The notes below the pieces were generated by a model that worked only from the letters and a program-made list of their open reading frames with translations, made no database searches and had not been told where the DNA came from. Made by a program: the position numbers and the translations under genes. A stretch of DNA of 64,000 nt from assembly GCA_004556455.1 (NCBI GenBank), contig SFGY01000002.1, positions 1-64,000 of the forward strand. The letters are read 5' to 3'. Source of the stretch: Clostridiales bacterium (GTDB lineage: Bacteria > Bacillota > Clostridia > Saccharofermentanales > DTU023). Below, piece by piece: positions 1-7,656 of this stretch; position 1 is the first letter of the stretch; each line of letters starts with the position of its first letter.

Positions 1-322
1 CGTGCTTCTGGCCCGCGCACTTGCTCAGGATACCCCAATCCTGATTTTAGACGAGCCGACCAATCATCTGGACATCAAATACCAGCTCCAGGTCATGAGG
101 CTCTGTCATCAAATGAAAAAGACGGTCATTTCAGCTATTCATGATTTGAATGTTGCGGCACAGTTCTGCGATCATGTCTTTGCTCTGAAAGAAGGATGCA
201 TGATGGCGGACGGCAGCCCTGATGAGCTTTTTACATCGTCCTTTATCCGTGAGCTCTATGAAACAGAAGCCGAAAGAGTTTTGGACCGCGAGGGTAAGCC
301 GAGAATCTTTTTTTACGCGTAA
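1..322 (+). CDS. ABC transporter ATP-binding protein, iron/cobalamin (FecE/BtuD) type, 3' end only
   Basis: Only the C-terminal ~106 residues are in the window; the reading frame is open at the left edge, so the first GTG codon is not the true start. The fragment has Walker B with its catalytic glutamate (ILILDEPTNHLD), a D-loop, and the switch histidine in SAIHDLNV, the usual arrangement of ATPases that power siderophore, heme or cobalamin importers. The permease and binding protein are presumably upstream. About 210 bp covering the last ~65 codons and some sequence past the stop recurs in degenerate form at 2845-3074. Substrate cannot be told from this piece. Confidence 0.9.
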   Translation, partial: VLLARALAQDTPILILDEPTNHLDIKYQLQVMRLCHQMKKTVISAIHDLNVAAQFCDHVFALKEGCMMADGSPDELFTSSFIRELYETEAERVLDREGKPRIFFYA

Positions 323-423
323 AAACCCGGACCTGATAGCCTGCTTGCCAGAGCGTCTTACAAAAGAATTCTTCCTCTTAAAACTTCATCCCTTTTGCGG
401 CTTCATCCCTTTTGCGGCAAAAT

Positions 424-523
424 TATACCCGTAAAGGTGTACTTTCTAATTTCCACCAGTAATGTATACCCTTTAGGGTATATTAGACAGCATTATTCTT
501 GAATAAGCACCCGATAGGGTATA
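424..523 (+). promoter_or_regulatory. Three evenly spaced inverted-repeat operators upstream of hipBST
   Basis: Three 18-bp sites share the plan TATACCC-N4-GGGTATA. Site 2 (465-482) is a perfect inverted repeat. Site 1 (424-441) has a perfect left half and a 5/7 right half. Site 3 (506-523) has a perfect right half and a 4/7 left half and lies over the promoter spacer and -10. Left edges are exactly 41 bp apart (424, 465, 506), about four helical turns, so bound dimers would sit on nearly the same DNA face. HipB proteins are known to repress their own operon from multiple inverted-repeat operators; that this HipB binds here is inferred from position and symmetry. Confidence 0.7.
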
Positions 524-527
524 AAAT
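499..527 (+). promoter_or_regulatory. Predicted sigma-A-type promoter of hipBST
   Basis: TTGAAT (499-504) and TAAAAT (522-527) are separated by 17 bp. Predicted transcription start is near 534, leaving a short leader with a GGAGGTG ribosome binding site at 543-549. Operator site 3 overlaps the spacer and -10, which would suit autorepression. Confidence 0.6.
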
Positions 528-556
528 TAAAAAGAATTACCCGGAGGTGTAAAATA

Positions 557-760
557 ATGAACCCGATTGCAGAATTTGTTAAGAGAAACAGGAAAGCGAC
601 AGGTTTGACGCAAGAACAATTCGCTTTGCGTTCGGGTCTTGGGCTTAGATTTGTGCGTGAACTTGAACAGGGCAAAGAAACCGTGCGCATGGATAAGGTA
701 AATGTTGCACTTGCCATGTTTAACGCTCAAGCAGTTGCTCAAAAGAAGGTGGATAGATGA
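557..760 (+). CDS. hipB: HipB-like Xre-family antitoxin/repressor
   Basis: A 67-residue helix-turn-helix protein. Residues ~6-50 form an Xre HTH (TGLTQEQFALRSGLGLRFVR, then ELEQGKETV). ATG 557 follows GGAGGTG with ideal spacing. The stop overlaps the next start (ATGA, 757-760), so the genes are probably translationally coupled. In HipBA and HipBST systems HipB dimers bind operator DNA and the toxin complex and repress the operon; the three operators upstream fit this. It lacks a long C-terminal tail, being shorter than E. coli HipB. Confidence 0.85.
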   Translation: MNPIAEFVKRNRKATGLTQEQFALRSGLGLRFVRELEQGKETVRMDKVNVALAMFNAQAVAQKKVDR

Positions 761-1086
761 GTGGATTCAGAACGGCCTACGTTTATGTGAGAAATGATTT
801 TGCCGGTATCCTCAAAGAGACCGATGCTGGCTACTCTTTCAAATACGATACAGCTTACATACAAAAAGAAAATGCGTCTGCTGTTTCGCTTACTTTGCCG
901 TTACGAGTTGAGGCTTACAACTCAAGAATCTTATTCCCATTTTTCGACGGACTTATACCCGAAGGTTGGCTATTTAAAATTGTAACGATTAATTGGAAAA
1001 TCGACAGTCACGACCGCTTTGGAGTTCTTCTTGTGGCCTGCAGGGATGGAATTGGTAATGTTTCAATCAGGGGGGTTATAGAATGA
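757..1086 (+). CDS. hipS: HipS-like small protein (HipA N-terminal subdomain as a separate gene)
   Basis: A 109-residue protein corresponding to the N-subdomain of HipA kinases: FRTAYVYVRNDFAGILKE at the start, then SLTLPLRVEAY, PFFDGLIPEGW and a DRFGVLLVACRDGIGNVSI end. In ordinary HipA this is fused to the kinase. Here it is a separate gene overlapping its neighbours by 4 bp on each side (757-760 and 1083-1086). In the characterised E. coli HipBST system this small protein is the antitoxin that neutralises the HipT kinase; the same role here is inferred from size, order and fold. Confidence 0.8.
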   Translation: MSGFRTAYVYVRNDFAGILKETDAGYSFKYDTAYIQKENASAVSLTLPLRVEAYNSRILFPFFDGLIPEGWLFKIVTINWKIDSHDRFGVLLVACRDGIGNVSIRGVIE

Positions 1087-2030
1087 ATTGTTTATGTTGT
1101 GGCAGGCCTTTACTTACTCCTGATGAAACGGGATGGCATAAGGCTTGCATTAAGCGCTTTTTCGGTATAGCAAAGCTTCCGGAAATCGCCATTGATGATA
1201 AGACTTTAAACCAATTAGCATCCGAAACAATCAACCAGGGATTTACCGTTCCGGGAGTTCAGAAAAAACTATCGTTACACTTGGCGAGTGACGGCAAAGA
1301 GCCGAGATTAACCCTTGTAAACTTTCCGACAGGCTATATCCTGAAACCGCAGGTTGCTGAATTTAAAGCACTGCCTGAGTCGGAACAGTTAATCATGTCA
1401 ATGGCTGATATGGCGGGAATTTCAACCGTTCCGCACGCTCTCATCAAAGGAAACACAGGACTTGCTTATATCACTAAAAGGATTGACCGTCATCTCAAAG
1501 GCAATCAACTCGAAATGTTGGCCATGGAAGATTTCTGTCAGCTTGATCAAAGACTTACCGAGGACAAGTACAAGGGCTCATACGAGCGTTGTGCAAAGAT
1601 CATTAAGCAGTATTCATCGAGGGTAGGTATAGATATAACTGAGTTTTTTATTAGACTTGCTTTCTGCTTTATTGTGGGTAATTCTGATATGCATTTAAAA
1701 AACTTCTCCCTCATTGAAACAGCTGAAGGTTCGGGAGAATATGTTCTTTCGCCTGCATACGATCTACTTCCGGTAAACGCGATTATTCCTGCAGATAAGG
1801 AACAATTCGCACTTGCGATGAATGGTAGAAAAGCGAATATCCGCAAAAGTGATTTCCTGAAGCTTGCCGAAAACTGCGACATAACTCTTTCAACAGCGAA
1901 AAAACTCATTCAAAGTGTCGTACGACATGGCCCGAAGTGGATGGAAATGTGTGATAAATCACTGCTTCCTTCTGAATTAAAAAAGAGATTGAATAAGATC
2001 ATTGCTGAGAGGACGGATTGTTTGAAATGA
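1083..2030 (+). CDS. hipT: HipT-like serine/threonine kinase toxin (HipA C-terminal kinase, split form)
   Basis: A 315-residue HipA-fold kinase without the N-subdomain. Visible elements: a Cys-rich start (C3, C5, C6, C22) resembling a small zinc knuckle; a Gly-rich loop FTVPGVQKK (T55-K62) where HipA and HipT are autophosphorylated; ATP-anchoring K88 in YILKPQ; catalytic loop GNSDMHLKN (G199-N207, D202 as the likely base); and metal-binding D227 in SPAYDLLPV. Known relatives phosphorylate aminoacyl-tRNA synthetases (GltX for HipA, TrpS for HipT); this target is unknown. The loop has Thr where HipT has its first autophosphorylated Ser. Translation is coupled to hipS by ATGA. Confidence 0.85.
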   Translation: MNCLCCGRPLLTPDETGWHKACIKRFFGIAKLPEIAIDDKTLNQLASETINQGFTVPGVQKKLSLHLASDGKEPRLTLVNFPTGYILKPQVAEFKALPESEQLIMSMADMAGISTVPHALIKGNTGLAYITKRIDRHLKGNQLEMLAMEDFCQLDQRLTEDKYKGSYERCAKIIKQYSSRVGIDITEFFIRLAFCFIVGNSDMHLKNFSLIETAEGSGEYVLSPAYDLLPVNAIIPADKEQFALAMNGRKANIRKSDFLKLAENCDITLSTAKKLIQSVVRHGPKWMEMCDKSLLPSELKKRLNKIIAERTDCLK

Positions 2031-2034
2031 CGAA

Positions 2035-2059
2035 ATCTGTTTGCCTCAGATGCCTTTTT
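2035..2059 (+). terminator. Weak intrinsic terminator after hipT
   Basis: A short stem (ATCTG 2035-2039 with CAGAT 2047-2051) is followed by GCC and a six-T run just 5 bp after the hipT stop. The stem is only 5 bp, so termination may be partial. Confidence 0.35.
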
Positions 2060-2154
2060 TGTCCGGCACAGACGGTTTCACGGACTTCACCTGTGAGACA
2101 TTGAAGAAAAAATATTGATTTTAAAAAAAAAGCTGTTAATATAAACATATTATT

Positions 2155-2185
2155 AGCTATTAAGCTGATGAAGCTATTAAGCTGA
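2155..2185 (+). repeat. Short direct repeat upstream of the 2211 gene
   Basis: AGCTATTAAGCTGA occurs at 2155-2168 and again at 2172-2185 (17-bp period), immediately before the ribosome binding site at 2198-2204. It could be slippage or a regulatory site. Confidence 0.5.
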
Positions 2186-2210
2186 CGCATTAATTTAAAG
2201 GAGGCCAGCA

Positions 2211-2729
2211 ATGAATCAAAAACGAGTCATTAAGATTGCAGCTATTTTTTTACTTGTGTTTGTCTGTGTCAATTCTGCTTTCGTTTGGGCTCTGCAGGAC
2301 GTTTCAGCAGAGACGATTTCTGTTTCCCGCAATGGTTATGACATTAAGCTTAATAATCTGGAAAAAGCAGCCAATGGATTTTTTATTGTGACAACAGTGG
2401 CCAGGTGCAATTCTGACCTTGAGCTGGATCTCTTGCGCGCCTATCCTGAAAGGCCGATCAGTCAAACTTTTATTCATAAAATTTATGATCGTAATGGCCT
2501 TTTAGCAGCTCTCTTTTACGACACCATCAGCGGTCTTTGTTCTGAACATGAAAATTATGCGCAAATCACTGGAATGTCAGGCTATTTTACAGGTGTGATG
2601 GCGCAATATTTTAGCAGTTCGTCATCGTTCAATGGCAGTACCGGCTATTCAACCGTCTATTTCAGCGGAATGCCTCTGGCAACGTTTACTTATGTTATTC
2701 ATAAGAATGGGACAATCAGTCTGGAATAA
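2211..2729 (+). CDS. Small secreted protein of unknown function
   Basis: A 172-residue protein with a clear Sec signal peptide: MNQKR, a hydrophobic stretch at residues ~8-25, and a likely cleavage after VSA (~residue 32). The mature part has two cysteines that could form a disulfide (in VARCNSD and SGLCSEH), a Ser-rich patch (SSSSSFNGSTG) and a beta-rich end. I recognise no family. ATG 2211 is preceded by AAGGAGG at 2198-2204. It sits between hipT and the duplicated ATPase tail and ends before a strong terminator at 2817, so it appears to be a single-gene unit within the inserted segment. Confidence 0.75.
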   Translation: MNQKRVIKIAAIFLLVFVCVNSAFVWALQDVSAETISVSRNGYDIKLNNLEKAANGFFIVTTVARCNSDLELDLLRAYPERPISQTFIHKIYDRNGLLAALFYDTISGLCSEHENYAQITGMSGYFTGVMAQYFSSSSSFNGSTGYSTVYFSGMPLATFTYVIHKNGTISLE

Positions 2730-2816
2730 TTTAAATTATTTTTAATCCATCAAAATAGATGCTGCAATATGAAGTCCTCAAACATAGAGGACGCAAAATG
2801 TAGTCTTCAATCATTA

Positions 2817-2844
2817 AAACCGCCGAAACCATCGGCGGTTTTTT
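2817..2844 (+). terminator. Intrinsic terminator after the secreted-protein gene
   Basis: A perfect 10-bp stem, AAACCGCCGA (2817-2826) with TCGGCGGTTT (2832-2841), loop AACCA, runs into six Ts. It abuts the first base of the duplicated ATPase tail, marking a sharp junction. Confidence 0.85.
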
Positions 2845-3054
2845 GTGATGGCTTCAGCCGTACATGATCTAAATATTGTAGCGCAGTTCTGCGATCATGT
2901 CTTCGCCCTGAAAGAAGGCTCTATGGTCGCCGATGGAAGCTCTGATGAGCTTTTTACTTCGGCCTTTATCCGTGAGCTCTATGAAACAGAAGCGGAAAGA
3001 GTTTTGGATCGCGAGGGTAAGCCGAGATTCTTTTTTTACGCATCAAAACCCTGA
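2845..3054 (+). pseudogene. Remnant of a FecE-type ABC ATPase (duplicate of the 1-322 gene's 3' end)
   Basis: The 69 residues from the switch-histidine region (AVHDLNIVAQFCDHVFALKE) to the C-terminus match the tail of the 1-322 gene closely: both contain FIRELYETEAERVLDREGKP. Nothing of Walker A, the signature motif or Walker B is present, so it cannot be an ATPase. DNA similarity continues past the stop: TAGCCTGCTAGCCAG near 3060-3074 parallels the sequence just after 322. The 5' junction coincides with the terminator at 2817-2844. It is either the scar of a tandem duplication or the displaced end of a gene interrupted by the hipBST island. Confidence 0.8.
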
Positions 3055-3333
3055 CACGATAGCCTGCTAGCCAGTATGTATATATTATGCAATGTACTAT
3101 CTGGATGATTACAGTTTGTATGACTGCCTCTGTGCGCCTCAACTTCAGTTTTTCGACATAAGCTTTTATTACAGCATTATTACGCTTGTTTTTGCTTTAA
3201 TTACGGCGCGATTGTCAGCATTTTTCAAGGTTACAATGTCTTTAATAATTTAATAAGTTATCTGAAAATTAGCTGAACAGCAGCATCTTTCGGATAATTA
3301 GAAAGACGATCTGAGTCGTCTTGAGGAGGATGT
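3055..3333 (+). promoter_or_regulatory. Leader region of the LPXTG gene with a hairpin next to the ribosome binding site
   Basis: No gene is visible in this 279-bp AT-rich stretch apart from the end of the ATPase duplication. Just before the next gene a 7-bp hairpin, AAGACGA (3303-3309) with TCGTCTT (3316-3322), directly abuts GAGGAGG (3323-3329) ahead of ATG 3334. It could stabilise the message or modulate translation. I could not identify a convincing promoter pair. Confidence 0.4.
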
Positions 3334-6300
3334 ATGGACATCAGGAAGACACGATTATTTGCATACTTAGTTGTTTTGATCCTGCTATTGGGTCAGCTGC
3401 CTGTCATGCCGGTCAGAGCTATCGGCACAGATGATCCGATTCTGGCAAACGATGAAGGGAGAATTATCAAAACTGCAGAGCCGGTTGAAGGCGAGGTGAA
3501 CAAGTGGAAGATTACAGTTCGCGCTGAGTATAAGGCTAAACCGAAGCCGACGGACTTGCTCATCTCTCTTGACCGCTCAGGAAGTATGAAATATGGTGAA
3601 AGATTAGCTGATGGCTCTGTTGAAATGCAGAATGTACCTGTTGAGCGTCAACGTATGACTGTCGCCAAGCAGGCTATCAGCAAATTAGCAGATGTCGCTT
3701 TAGCAGAAAATCCTGATAACCTGATGGCCTTGCAGTCGTGGTCCTATGGCTACAATTATGGCACGCAGGTTTTCTCAAATTCACTGACGGAACATAATGA
3801 TTTTACGCATGATGCTAATGCAATTAAAGGGTCGCTCGACCAGGTTCCTGTCGGCGGCGGTACGTTTACACAAAAAGCTTTGCGCATGGGCGACATCGCC
3901 ATGGGTCGTGCGAAGCAAGCGGATACGGATAATAAGAACCAGCGCGCCATCGTTTTGATTACCGATGGTCGTCCAACGGTTGGTTATAAAGTTGATAGGA
4001 ACAAAATCTCAAACGATGACTGGACCAATATGTGGTCGTGGCAAACAAACATCAGCAGCACAGGGGATACAACGACAGGAAACTGGATACAGAATGCATC
4101 CGACGGCGTAATACGTACCACAGATGCTACCAAACCAATATATGTGGGGGGCGTTACTATTTGGTCGGCCCTGCTGCAAGCCCGATGGAGGGTTCGGGAG
4201 CGGGAGCGTACGCACCGCTTAACGCTTTTGTATCTAATGGTAATGTTCCGGCTGGAGCATTCAATTATGCCGATTCCGGCAACAGCGATATCATCAACCG
4301 CATCGGCTGGGGTGTTGATTTGCCCTACGCGGTCGAAGGCATTGACGGGAACGGTAATTATTATTACTGGGATATTCGTGAGAATACCGTCATTGAAGCA
4401 AATAAAGTGAAGCAATCCGGTAACTTCGACCGTCTTTACATTATTGGTCTGACTACGACCACTCAACTTGACAGATATCTTGAAAGAATGGCCACGCCAG
4501 GTGATTTCCGTGCTACGACGATTAACAATCTTGACGATACCATTCAAGCCATTTACAAGGATTTGCAAACGGAGGTTCCTACTGACTGTTCGTTGACGGA
4601 CGAAATCGGTGCAGCTTTTAACGCACCTGAAGATATCCAGGTGACGTGTGGTGATTACGAAGTGGTGAATGCTGATCCGGAGAATGGCGTAGCAGGACAA
4701 ATCAAGTGGACGATTGGCACACCTCAAAATGCCGTAGACAAGAATGCTTTTCCAAAGGTCTATCGCGAAGAACTCACCTATACCCTGACGATGAAGGAGG
4801 GCTGGGAAACGCTGAATCAGGATACTTTCAGCACCAACGGACAAACCAGCATTACAATCAATAAAAAGAATAATAAGGATGAGCCTTATGATCCGAAAAA
4901 CTATGAGGCGCCATCGCCGCAGGTTCAGCCGGTTAAGGTGGGGATCATCAAAAAGCTTGTTAACCAGAACGGCGAGGAAATCGAGACAAGTGACGCATTT
5001 AATATCCGTCTGAAAAAAGATACCACTCAGGTAAGCGGCAAAATCAAGACCAGTGAGACAAGCTACTTCGATCTGACCGAAGCGGGTACGTATACGGTTG
5101 AAGAGTTTTCCGAAGATGCTGACGGTACTTTGCCGTATGAGGTCAGCTATAAGATCAACGGTCAGGAGACAGATACCTTTACCATTGACAGTACGGGTAC
5201 TGTTGTCTTCAGCGGCGGTCAGCAGATCACTTCGACGAAAAATGACATCATGATCGAAGTCATTAACCAGGAAAGACCGACTCCAACGTACAAAGTGACG
5301 TATGAATACGAGAGTGGAGAAGCAGGGCGAGAGCTGCCAAAGGAAGTGAAGGAGTTAACGCCAGCGGAGGAGCCGGGAAAAGCGGACGGGACAAAAGTGA
5401 CGCCGACAGCGCCGGCAAAGACGACGGTAGAGACAGAAGAAGGGACGTGGACATTCGCAGGCTACGACGCAGACGAAAAGACGATCGCGGGAGCGGATGC
5501 GAAGTTCATAGGGACCTGGAACTTCACGCCGAAGACTCCTGCAAAACCGCAGTCTATCCTTGTAAAGAAAATTGATTTTCTAACCGGTCAAGGTGTTGAA
5601 GGCGCCGAATTCGGTCTCTTACAGACCAGCGGTGGCGGCCAGGGCGGTAGTGCTGGCGCTCCTGTTCGACCGCGACTGAAATCTCTCCTGGAAACGATGG
5701 AGGCCGCCCGTCCTGACAGTGTGGCGGAGCGTATAACTGCAAAACAGGCGGAACTCAAGACTTTAAAAGAACAGCTTGCACAATTGCAGCAGACAATCGC
5801 TCAGGAAGAAGGCAAAGTGCCGGAAGAGTCTGAGCCGGTACTCACTGCTGGTGAAGTTAATGTTACGAGAGGTACAGTGCTTACGGAAGAGCAAATTGTA
5901 TCTGCGATAACCCTTAATGGAGAAGCTCTTCCCGAGTCTGTTCAGGTCCTGATTGATGACTCAGGTTTGAGCACAACTGAAGCGGGTATCTATACTGTGC
6001 ATGTTACACTCACGTTTGAAGATTCCAGCATAAGGATAATCGATGTAACCGTTGTGGTAACAGAAGGTGCTGATGCTTTAAATAGTGAAGGTGCTGATGC
6101 TTTTAATAGTACTGATGGTATTGATAGTATAGAGGGTAATGATATTCCGGATGAAGATTCAGGTCTCGAACCTGATCCTGAATCAACCCCGAATCCTGAT
6201 CCCTTAGCTGATCCGCAAACAGAGAGCGGACAGGATGAGGTCACCAGCATTGACCCTCAGGAACCCCAGGCCTTTAATGGCGTTAGGCTTTGCTTTACCG

Positions 6301-7481
6301 CTGCAGAAATGAGCGACTTAAAAGCGAAAATGGCGGCTCTTGAGGCAGAAATTGCTGCGCTGGAAGAACAAATTGCTGAAGACACGGCGCAACTTAGTGA
6401 CCGAAAGGAAGCTCTTGCTCAGGCACAGATTCAACAGACTAACCAAAGTGATAGCCTGAAGACTTCATTGACTTTACTGGGCTACACGGACGAACAAATC
6501 AGTGCCTGTTGTGATCCTCAGACTGGTTTGATGCAGAGTTACCTGCTCAGCCCTGATCAGGTGAATGAGTTGATGCCGACTGATATTGGTACGCTGGCAG
6601 AGTTTGAAACTCAAATTGCGACTTTGCAGGCAGAAACGCTTGAACGGGATGCCTACGAGGCTCTGCGTCAAAGTCTGGAGACAGCAATGGAGGCGCAACC
6701 TGTGGAACGCATGATCATGTATGCTCCGACACCTGGAAATGGTTTAACTCCCATCGCTACAGGCAAAACTAATGCGCGTGGCGAGCTGCTCTTTGATAAT
6801 CTGGAGCCTGGCTCATATCAAATCCAGGAGTTAAATGCGGCTGCAGGCTACGTGCCTCTTACAGGCGTAGATGCGATCTGGCCGAAGGATACACAAGGCA
6901 ATCCGGCTTCCGTCGTTGTTGACCAGAATGGTGAACAAGTCGTTATTCAAGTCGTCAATAAACCTTATGTCAATGTTCATGAGGATCCATTGAGTCCGAT
7001 GCCAGACGGCTATGTCCGTATTGTCTTCGATGCGACTGAGGATGGTACGACGGACGGCAAACATCGATACACTGTGATAGATGTGCTGGAGGGTCTGGAA
7101 TGGAACGATCCGAAGGTCACGGATCATTTCCCCGGTAATGCGCGTCCAAATAGCGGTGATAAAGCTTTTGATAAATGGGGAGCTGATATCCCGACCAGTG
7201 GCCCGGTAATGAACTCTGTCTTCGTGGCGTCATATAAAGGAAGCCCCGTAACGCCTCCTGTACCGGTTAAACCGACGAATGAACCAGATACGGGAAAACT
7301 CACCGTTATGATGCCTTTGCGTACACAGCCAACAGTGACGGAATTGGTTACCGTTAAACCCGTTCGCACTGTGGTGAACTTACCAAGAACAGGTTCGGCA
7401 CAGACCTCAGCTCATGTCTTCGGTCTCATAGCGGCAGTGTTGGGTGCAGCCCTGCTCGCATATAGCAAACGTCTGCGTTGA
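3334..7481 (+). CDS. Giant LPXTG surface protein (VWA, SHIRT and SpaA domains), frame split by a -1 shift
   Basis: Reading from ATG 3334 (GAGGAGG upstream) gives a signal peptide (residues 1-29) and a von Willebrand A domain with MIDAS motif DRSGS (80-84), TDGRP and GGGTFT. That frame shifts at the G6 run 4146-4151 and stops at 4410; the true continuation (VGPAASPMEG... onward) lies in the -1 frame and runs to 7481. Restored length is ~1382 residues. Following modules: a Cna-B-like domain (~4930-5270), a SHIRT-like domain (~5280-5540), a SpaA-type domain interrupted by a long insert with two coiled coils and an Ig-like segment (~5560-6960), a further beta domain, a linker, LPRTG, a membrane helix and a KRLR tail. 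Likely an adhesin or pilus-tip-like protein linked to peptidoglycan by sortase. The split may be a real mutation, a sequencing error or programmed frameshifting. Confidence 0.85.
4146..4152 (+). other. Candidate -1 slippery heptamer (G GGG GGC) at the frame break
   Basis: In the upstream frame the codons are GTG-GGG-GGC, so the heptamer fits the X XXY YYZ form of programmed -1 frameshifting, and a -1 slip here enters exactly the frame encoding the rest of the protein. Equally, one G missing from an original G7 would give the same picture. The sequence alone cannot decide. Confidence 0.5.
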
Positions 7482-7521
7482 TGTCTGAAAATAGTGTCAA
7501 ACTCTGTTGAGCATCTTTATT

Positions 7522-7556
7522 GGCCCCATCCGGATGAATGCCGGATGGGGCCCTTT
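7522..7556 (+). terminator. Intrinsic terminator after the LPXTG gene
   Basis: A perfect 12-bp GC-rich stem, GGCCCCATCCGG (7522-7533) with CCGGATGGGGCC (7541-7552), loop ATGAATG, then a short T stretch. A near-identical hairpin design occurs at 14467-14500. Confidence 0.85.
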
Positions 7557-7630
7557 CACATTCGAAAGATTTCACAATTGGGGTCATAAACCCAATATCT
7601 GTAGTAAGGGGCAAGCAGGCGATAAACTGC

Positions 7631-7636
7631 TATAAT
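7631..7636 (+). promoter_or_regulatory. Predicted -10 element of gpmI
   Basis: A perfect TATAAT ends 20 bp before ATG 7657, implying a very short leader that still contains AAAGGTG. No convincing -35 is visible. Confidence 0.45.
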
Positions 7637-7656
7637 TGAGCAGAAAGGTGGTCACT

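Noticed and set aside
3334..4410. The VWA part as a complete stand-alone gene
   Set aside because: After the G6 run the frame becomes Arg-rich and unlike any VWA domain, while the -1 frame continues the VWA fold, so the break is secondary.
3984..4844. Long minus-strand open frame across the frameshift region of the LPXTG gene
   Set aside because: Antisense shadow of a real gene; no domain, no ribosome binding site.
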